Notes under the pieces: generated by a model | Seen by the model: the letters and a program-made list of their open reading frames with translations, nothing else | The model's database searches: none | What the model was told of the DNA's origin: nothing | Position numbers and translations under genes: made by a program | Assembly: GCF_900103405.1 (NCBI RefSeq) | Contig: NZ_FNHX01000005.1 | Coordinates: 312,845 to 376,844, forward strand | Direction of reading: 5' to 3' | DNA length: 64,000 nucleotides | Origin: Polaromonas sp. JS666 | Lineage (GTDB): Bacteria; Pseudomonadota; Gammaproteobacteria; Burkholderiales; Burkholderiaceae_C | Shown here: piece by piece, positions 59,223-64,000 of the stretch | Numbering within the stretch: position 1 is the stretch's first letter | Layout of the letters: each line of letters begins with the position of its first letter

Positions 59223-60533
59223 TTAATTATCGAAAAACCTTAAAACCGCCGTCAACTCGTCCTCCGTGACACCCGGCAAGGCCTGGGCCTGCCCCGGCAG
59301 CGCCTCCAGGCCGTCTTTTTGCAGTGCGGCAATGGCCAGCGCGGCCTCGCGGGGCGACTCGAAACCCCGGCTTTGCAGCATCAGCCGGGCGTCGGCGTCC
59401 TGCAGCTTGAAATAAAAGAGGCCGTCCTTTTCGCGGTACTGCTTGAAAGCCGGCGCGGCGCTTTTGGCCGCCTTGGCTTTGCCGGCGGCCGCCGGGAGGC
59501 TGTCCAGCTTGCGCAGGCCCACGGCGCGCCGCAGCTCGGCCATGAAGGGCGTAGCCTCGGCGCGGGCCTTGCGCGCGCCGGCCTGCAGGATGGCCTCTAT
59601 CCGGCCCGGGTCGGCGATCAGCGCGTGGTAGCGCTCGCGCATGGGGGCGATTTCGCGGTCTATGCGCTCGAACAGCATCTGCTTGGCGTCGCCCCAGGCG
59701 ATGCCCCCGGCGTAAGCTTTGCGTAACGCTTCGGTTTCGTCGGCGCTGGCAAAAGCCTGGTAGATCTGGAACAGGGCCGAGCCCTCGACCTCCTTGGGCT
59801 CGCCCGGCGCGCGCGAGTCGGTGACGATGCCGGCGATCAGCTTGCGCATCTGCTCACGCGGCGTGAACAGCGGGATGGTGTTGTCGTAGCTCTTGCTCAT
59901 CTTGCGCCCGTCCAGGCCGGGCAGCAGGGCGACCGAGTCCTCGATCACCGCCTCGGGCAGCACCAGGTGCTCGCCGTAGAGGTGGTTGTAGCGCTGGGCC
60001 ATGTCGCGCGCCATTTCCAGGTGCTGGGCCTGGTCGCGCCCCACCGGCACCTTGTGGGTCTTGAACAGCAGGATGTCCGCGCCCATGAGCACCGGGTACA
60101 TGAAGAGCCCCGCGGTCACGTCGGCGTCCGGGTCGTTGCCGGCCGCTTCGTTCTTGTCGACCGCGGCCTTGTAGGCATGGGCGCGGTTGAGCACGCCCTT
60201 GCCGGTCACGCAGGTCAGCAGCCAGGTCAGCTCGGGGATCTCCGGGATGTCGGACTGGCGGTAAAAGGTCACGCGCTCCGGGTCCAGCCCGGCGGCCAGC
60301 CAGCTCGCCGCGATCTCCAGCGTGGACTGCTGGATGCGGGTCGGCTCGTCGCACTTGATCAGCGCATGGTAGTCGGCCAGGAAATAAAAGCTGCGCACGT
60401 CGTCGCGAAAGCTGGCCTGCACCGAGGGCCGGATGGAACCGACAAAATTGCCCAGGTGGGGCGTGCCGGTGGTGGTGATACCGGTCAGGAAGCGTGTGGG
60501 GGCGGCGTCGGCGTGTTTGTTGTTGCTCATCAT
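59223..60533 (-). CDS. trpS: Tryptophanyl-tRNA synthetase with C-terminal extension
   Basis: A 436-residue class I synthetase that charges tRNA-Trp. The HIGH-like motif is HLGN at 26-29 (GTPHLGN), and KMSKS is near 211-215. Beyond the usual 335 residues is an extra domain of about 80 residues (FYFKLQDADARLMLQSRGF), resembling small DUF1508/YegP-type repeats, found in Burkholderiales TrpRS. The ATG at 60533 overlaps the upstream protease stop by 4 bases. End of a minus-strand operon. Confidence 0.96.
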   Translation of the reverse strand: MMSNNKHADAAPTRFLTGITTTGTPHLGNFVGSIRPSVQASFRDDVRSFYFLADYHALIKCDEPTRIQQSTLEIAASWLAAGLDPERVTFYRQSDIPEIPELTWLLTCVTGKGVLNRAHAYKAAVDKNEAAGNDPDADVTAGLFMYPVLMGADILLFKTHKVPVGRDQAQHLEMARDMAQRYNHLYGEHLVLPEAVIEDSVALLPGLDGRKMSKSYDNTIPLFTPREQMRKLIAGIVTDSRAPGEPKEVEGSALFQIYQAFASADETEALRKAYAGGIAWGDAKQMLFERIDREIAPMRERYHALIADPGRIEAILQAGARKARAEATPFMAELRRAVGLRKLDSLPAAAGKAKAAKSAAPAFKQYREKDGLFYFKLQDADARLMLQSRGFESPREAALAIAALQKDGLEALPGQAQALPGVTEDELTAVLRFFDN

Positions 60534-61198
60534 TTCACCAGCATGGCCAGCGGCGTCAAAACGGTTTGGATTACGAAATAGGTCGCGTCCATCAGGGGAC
60601 GCATCCAGAGGTTGCTGATGATGCCGGAAATCACCAGCGCCATCACGATGAAAAATCCCCAGGGTTCCACGCGCGAGACCAGCAAGGCCTGTTTGTAGGG
60701 CAGCAGGCCGACCAGCACGCGGCCGCCGTCCAGCGGTGGCAGCGGAAACAGGTTGAAGACGAACATCACCACGTTGACCAGGATGCCGGCCTGGCACATC
60801 TTGATGAAGAACGGCTCGCTCACCCCGGCGCCCGCGAGGAAGTAAAACAGCACGCCCCAGAGCAGGGCCTGCGCCAGGTTGGCACCCGGACCGGCCAGCG
60901 CCACCCAGATCATGTCGCGCTTGGGATTGCGCAGGTTGCCGAATTGCACCGGCACCGGCTTGGCATACCCGAACAGGAAAGTGCCCGAGGTCGCGAAGTA
61001 CAGCAGCAAGGGCATCAGGATGGTGCCCACGGGGTCTATGTGCTTGACGGGGTTCAGCGTCACGCGGCCCATCATGTAAGCCGTGTTGTCGCCAAGGTGA
61101 CGCGCGACATAACCATGCGCGGCCTCATGCACCGTGATGGCGAACAGCACCGGCAGCGCGTAGATGGCGACGGTTTGAATTAAATTGGCGATATCCAT
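60530..61198 (-). CDS. M50 (site-2) membrane metalloprotease
   Basis: A 222-residue inner-membrane protein with four or five hydrophobic segments. The zinc motif H24-E25-x2-H28 (HEAAHG) lies in the first segment, and the third ligand motif is in PPLDGGRVLVG near residue 160. NPVKHIDPVGTILMP near 50 is typical of the small Rv2625/TTHA-like M50 group, which lies next to trpS in many Betaproteobacteria. Its substrate is unknown. Confidence 0.92.
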   Translation of the reverse strand: MDIANLIQTVAIYALPVLFAITVHEAAHGYVARHLGDNTAYMMGRVTLNPVKHIDPVGTILMPLLLYFATSGTFLFGYAKPVPVQFGNLRNPKRDMIWVALAGPGANLAQALLWGVLFYFLAGAGVSEPFFIKMCQAGILVNVVMFVFNLFPLPPLDGGRVLVGLLPYKQALLVSRVEPWGFFIVMALVISGIISNLWMRPLMDATYFVIQTVLTPLAMLVK

Positions 61199-61245
61199 GC
61201 CGGAATTGTCTCAGACGTGTCAAGAGGCCCGGCAAGGGGGCGCGG

Positions 61246-61881
61246 TCAAAGCCCTAGCGCCGCCAGCCCGCCGCGGCCCTGGCGCACGACCACCGGCTCG
61301 CCGCCTTCGCCCATGGGCGTGAGGTCTATCACCGTGGTGGCTTCCTGGTGGCAGGCGCCGGCGTCTATCACGGCGGCCAGCTCATGCTCGAGCAGGCCGC
61401 GTATCTCGTGCGCGTCGTTAAGCGGCTCGCCGCCGCCGCGCGGGATCAGGGTGGTGGCCAGCAGCGGCGTGCCGTGCAGCTCCAGCAGCGCCTGCAGCAC
61501 CTTGTGCTCGGGCACGCGCAGGCCTATGGTCTTGCGCGAAGGGTGGCTCACGCGGCGCGGCACTTCCTTGCTGGCTTCGAGGATGAAGGTGTAAGGCCCC
61601 GGCGTTGCGGCTTTCAGCAGGCGGAACTGCTTGTTGTCCACCCGCGCGTAGTTGGCCAGCTCGCTGAGGTCGCGGCACAGCAGGGTCAGGTGGTGCTTGT
61701 CGTCCACCCCGCGTATGCGGCGCAGGCTGTCGGCCGCGGCCTTGTCGTCGAGGTGGCAGACCAGCGCATAACTCGAATCGGTGGGCACGGCCGCGATGCC
61801 GCCGCGCTCCAGCAGGGCCACCGCCTGCTTGAGCAGCCGGGTATGCGGGTTCTCGGGGTGGACTTCAAAAAACTGGGCCAT
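61246..61881 (-). CDS. YciO/Sua5/YrdC-family protein
   Basis: A 211-residue YrdC-fold protein. Signature segments include a lysine/arginine/threonine active-site pattern around GIAAVPTDSSYAL near 32-44 and the KTIGLRVPEHKV loop near 120. YrdC and Sua5 make threonylcarbamoyl-adenylate for the t6A modification of tRNAs reading ANN codons; the shorter YciO type often has weaker activity. This one resembles YciO. It lies between the EamA transporter and the protease gene. Confidence 0.88.
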   Translation of the reverse strand: MAQFFEVHPENPHTRLLKQAVALLERGGIAAVPTDSSYALVCHLDDKAAADSLRRIRGVDDKHHLTLLCRDLSELANYARVDNKQFRLLKAATPGPYTFILEASKEVPRRVSHPSRKTIGLRVPEHKVLQALLELHGTPLLATTLIPRGGGEPLNDAHEIRGLLEHELAAVIDAGACHQEATTVIDLTPMGEGGEPVVVRQGRGGLAALGL

Positions 61882-61906
61882 GGTGTGCTGCTTTCGCCTT
61901 TCGGGT

Positions 61907-62809
61907 TCAGGATTCGACGGGCTCTATCAGCACGCGGCTCTGGCGCACCGCCAGCCAGGCGCCCGTCGCGCCGCAGACGGCGATCATCACCATGCCCAGC
62001 ATGGACCAGCGGTCCGGCACATGCGAGAACGCGATCCAGCCGCCCAGCATCGCAAAGCCGATCTGCGCATACAGAAAAGGCGTGAGCGTGGACACCGGCG
62101 CGCGGCCGTAAGCCAGGATCATCATGAAATGGCCGACCGTGCCCATCAGGCCCATCAGGGCCAGGCCGGCCCACAGCGTCCAGGAGTCCAGCGCGGCCCA
62201 GACAAAGGGCAGGGCCAGCGAGGCGGCCAGCGTGCCCACCCAGCCGGTGTAGAAATGCATGGTGAAAGGGTCTTCGGTGCGCGCCAGCCGGCTGGTCAAA
62301 ATCTGGAACCAGGCATTGCAGATCACCAGGCCCAGCGGCAGCAGCATGGCCCAGTTGAAGTCGTCGCCGTCGGGCCGGATGATGATCAGCGTGCCGGCAA
62401 AGCCGCCCACCACCAGCGCCCAGCGCAGCCAGGACACGCGCTCGCCCAGGGTCAGCGAGGCCAGCAGGGTGATGACCAGCGGCGTGATCATCACGATGGC
62501 GGTGAACTCGCCCACCGGCATGTGCCTGAGGCTGTAGAACGCAAAAAGGCTGGTGAGCAGCAGCAGCAGGCCGCGCAGCAGCTGGAATTTCGGGTGCGCG
62601 GTGCGCAGCACCGACAGCCCGCGCGAGGGCAGCACCGCCAGCGTGGTGGCCACGGCCTGGAAGGCATAACGGAACCACAGCGCCATCAGCAGCGGCACGC
62701 TGCTGGAAATAATCTTGGTGGTGGTGTCCAGCACCGCGAAGCAGGCGACGGCGCCTACCAGGAGTGCGATGCCGGCCGGGGCGTGGGTGGTTCTTGCGGG
62801 GCCTGACAT
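61907..62809 (-). CDS. EamA/DMT-family transporter
   Basis: A 300-residue inner-membrane transporter with ten hydrophobic helices in two EamA repeats (about 8-135 and 145-285). The start I choose is the ATG at 62809, overlapping the stop of the PHP gene; a GTG about ten codons upstream is also in frame. Substrate unknown; the family exports amino acids and other metabolites. Confidence 0.9.
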   Translation of the reverse strand: MSGPARTTHAPAGIALLVGAVACFAVLDTTTKIISSSVPLLMALWFRYAFQAVATTLAVLPSRGLSVLRTAHPKFQLLRGLLLLLTSLFAFYSLRHMPVGEFTAIVMITPLVITLLASLTLGERVSWLRWALVVGGFAGTLIIIRPDGDDFNWAMLLPLGLVICNAWFQILTSRLARTEDPFTMHFYTGWVGTLAASLALPFVWAALDSWTLWAGLALMGLMGTVGHFMMILAYGRAPVSTLTPFLYAQIGFAMLGGWIAFSHVPDRWSMLGMVMIAVCGATGAWLAVRQSRVLIEPVES

Positions 62810-63669
62810 CACTGGATGCGGTCCGCCAGCAGTTCCCACACCGGCGTCAGCTCGCCCGGCAGGAAGGGCAGGGTACCCAGGTCGGTGTGGCTTTCGTCAG
62901 GGCTGTGGAAGTCGCTGCCGCGCGAGGCGGCCAGGCCGAACTCTTTCGCCGTTTCGGCGTACTTGATGTATTCCTGGGGCGTGTGGCTGCCGGTGACGAC
63001 CTCCACGCCGCGCCCGCCGTGGGACTTGAACTCGGTGAACAAGGCGTATTCCTCGTTGGGGGTGAACTTGTAGCGGCCCGGGTGGGCGATCACCGCGATG
63101 CCCTGGGCCTGGGTGATCCAGGTCACGGCGTCGCGCAGCGTGGCCCAGCGGTGCGGCACGTAGCCGGGCTTGCCTTCGGTCAGGTATTTGCGAAAGACTT
63201 CGTTGGTTTCGCGGCACACGCCGCTTTCGACCAGGAAGCGCGCGAAGTGCGTGCGCGAGATCAGCTCGGGGTTGCCGACGAACTTCAGCGCGCCCTCGTA
63301 AGCGCCCTTGATGCCGACCTTGGCCAGCGAGTCCGACATTTCCATGGCGCGTTGCTCGCGCCCGCCGCGCGTGTTGCGCAGGCCTTGCATGATCTCGGGG
63401 TTGCCGGCGTCAAAACCCAGGCCCACGATGTGCACCGTTTGCCCGGCGAAGGTGACGGAGACCTCGGTGCCCGTCAGGTAGTGCATGCCCTGGGCCTTGG
63501 CGGCCGCCGCGGCGCGCTGCTGGCCGCCGATTTCGTCGTGGTCGGTCAGGGCCCAGAGCTCCACCCCGTTGGCCTTGGCCCGTTCCGCCAGCGCCTCCGG
63601 CGTCAGCGTGCCGTCCGACACCACAGAGTGGCAATGCAGGTCGGCATTCAGGATGTTTTGGGGGGTCAC
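62809..63669 (-). CDS. PHP-domain 3',5'-nucleoside bisphosphate phosphatase (YciV/RNase AM type)
   Basis: A 286-residue PHP metallophosphoesterase. Metal ligands lie in DLHCHSVVSDG near residues 10-20, LTDHDEIGG near 41-49, a central GVEVVTGSHTP segment near 227, and a C-terminal GSDFHSP near 253-259. Enzymes of this family (E. coli YciV) hydrolyse pAp and trim rRNA 5' ends. GTG start at 63669. First gene of the minus-strand operon; the promoter lies near or inside the repeat element at 63688. Confidence 0.93.
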   Translation of the reverse strand: MTPQNILNADLHCHSVVSDGTLTPEALAERAKANGVELWALTDHDEIGGQQRAAAAAKAQGMHYLTGTEVSVTFAGQTVHIVGLGFDAGNPEIMQGLRNTRGGREQRAMEMSDSLAKVGIKGAYEGALKFVGNPELISRTHFARFLVESGVCRETNEVFRKYLTEGKPGYVPHRWATLRDAVTWITQAQGIAVIAHPGRYKFTPNEEYALFTEFKSHGGRGVEVVTGSHTPQEYIKYAETAKEFGLAASRGSDFHSPDESHTDLGTLPFLPGELTPVWELLADRIQ

Positions 63670-63687
63670 AAGGCCATTTTAGGCTTT

Positions 63688-63956
63688 AGAACCTGTTCAC
63701 GGCCTAAACGGGGCCGCGCAACCCCCTTCCCGGGAGGGGATGCAAGGCGCGGTGCGACGCCCATAGTTCACCTATGGGCTAGCGCCGCAACGCCGCAGAC
63801 TGCCCGGGAAGGGGGTTGCCCTCCGGGTTGGGGTGAAATCGGGCGATTGAGCCACCCAGGCCCTTGCATGGGCATTAGCCCATGCGGCGGTCCCGGTCGG
63901 CCCACTCATCCCGATTGCACCCCAACGCGGCCCCGTTTAGGCCGTGAACAGGTTCT
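63688..63956. repeat. 269-bp palindromic element with 31-bp terminal inverted repeats
   Basis: The terminal repeats (63688-63718 and 63926-63956, beginning AGAACCTGTTCACGGCC) are perfect complements over 31 bases. Inside are a second perfect inverted pair of 17 bases (63718-63734 and 63803-63819), the hairpin GCCCATAG-TTCAC-CTATGGGC (63759-63779) and GCATGGGC-ATTA-GCCCATGC (63866-63885). No gene. MITE- or REP-like; the flanks show no clear target duplication. Confidence 0.85.
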
Positions 63957-64000
63957 GCACTGCAGTGCGCGCTCACATATCCCTGGTGGCGCCTCTGTCC

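Overview
The window is high-GC DNA from a betaproteobacterium, most likely order Burkholderiales and probably family Comamonadaceae. The basis is codon use, the type VI secretion gene content, and the chromosomal run trpS / M50 protease / YciO-like / EamA / PHP at the right end. No 16S or other marker gene is present, so this is inference. It divides into a prophage, a small phage-type immunity module, a complete type VI secretion system (T6SS), signalling genes, and a housekeeping operon.

1-24 kb: a podovirus-like prophage (P22/BPP-1-type gene order) entering from the left. It runs: small early genes with an AlpA-type regulator, a DUF1376-type replication protein and a DnaC-like helicase loader; a zinc-binding antiterminator (Q-like) gene; a lambda-like late control region (strong promoter on the Q stop codon, structured leader, terminator); terminase; portal; scaffold; major capsid; adaptor; nozzle; several large internal virion/ejection candidates; tail fibre; and a lysis cassette (holin candidate, SAR endolysin, nested Rz/Rz1 spanins). 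The integrase and left end lie outside the window. Several tiny genes sit on the opposite strand inside the prophage.

24-27 kb: short genes of unknown role, then a divergent immunity-like module. A Ner/Nlp-type helix-turn-helix gene and a 57-aa gene lie on the minus strand; an S24 (CI/LexA-like) repressor lies on the plus strand, preceded by twin 14-bp operator-like palindromes.

27-54 kb: a T6SS locus with all 13 core components: tssB, tssC, hcp, tssE, tssF, tssG, tssH, vgrG, tssJ, tssK, tssL and tssM on the plus strand, and tssA on the minus strand. An effector-loading island (38.7-44.4 kb) is inserted between vgrG and tssJ. It holds a VgrG with a collagen-like insert, a DUF2169 protein fused to pentapeptide repeats, a second pentapeptide protein, DUF3540, a minimal DUF4150 (PAAR-like) protein, and an unrecognised 258-aa protein. 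No conventional toxin/immunity pair is visible. tssA lies downstream of a MASE1-type histidine kinase and an OmpR-type regulator that probably control the locus.

56-64 kb: a second histidine kinase convergent with a NarL-type regulator around a repeat element and a two-way terminator, then a minus-strand operon (PHP phosphatase, EamA transporter, YciO-like protein, M50 protease, trpS). The right edge holds a 269-bp non-coding element with perfect 31-bp terminal inverted repeats and nested palindromes.
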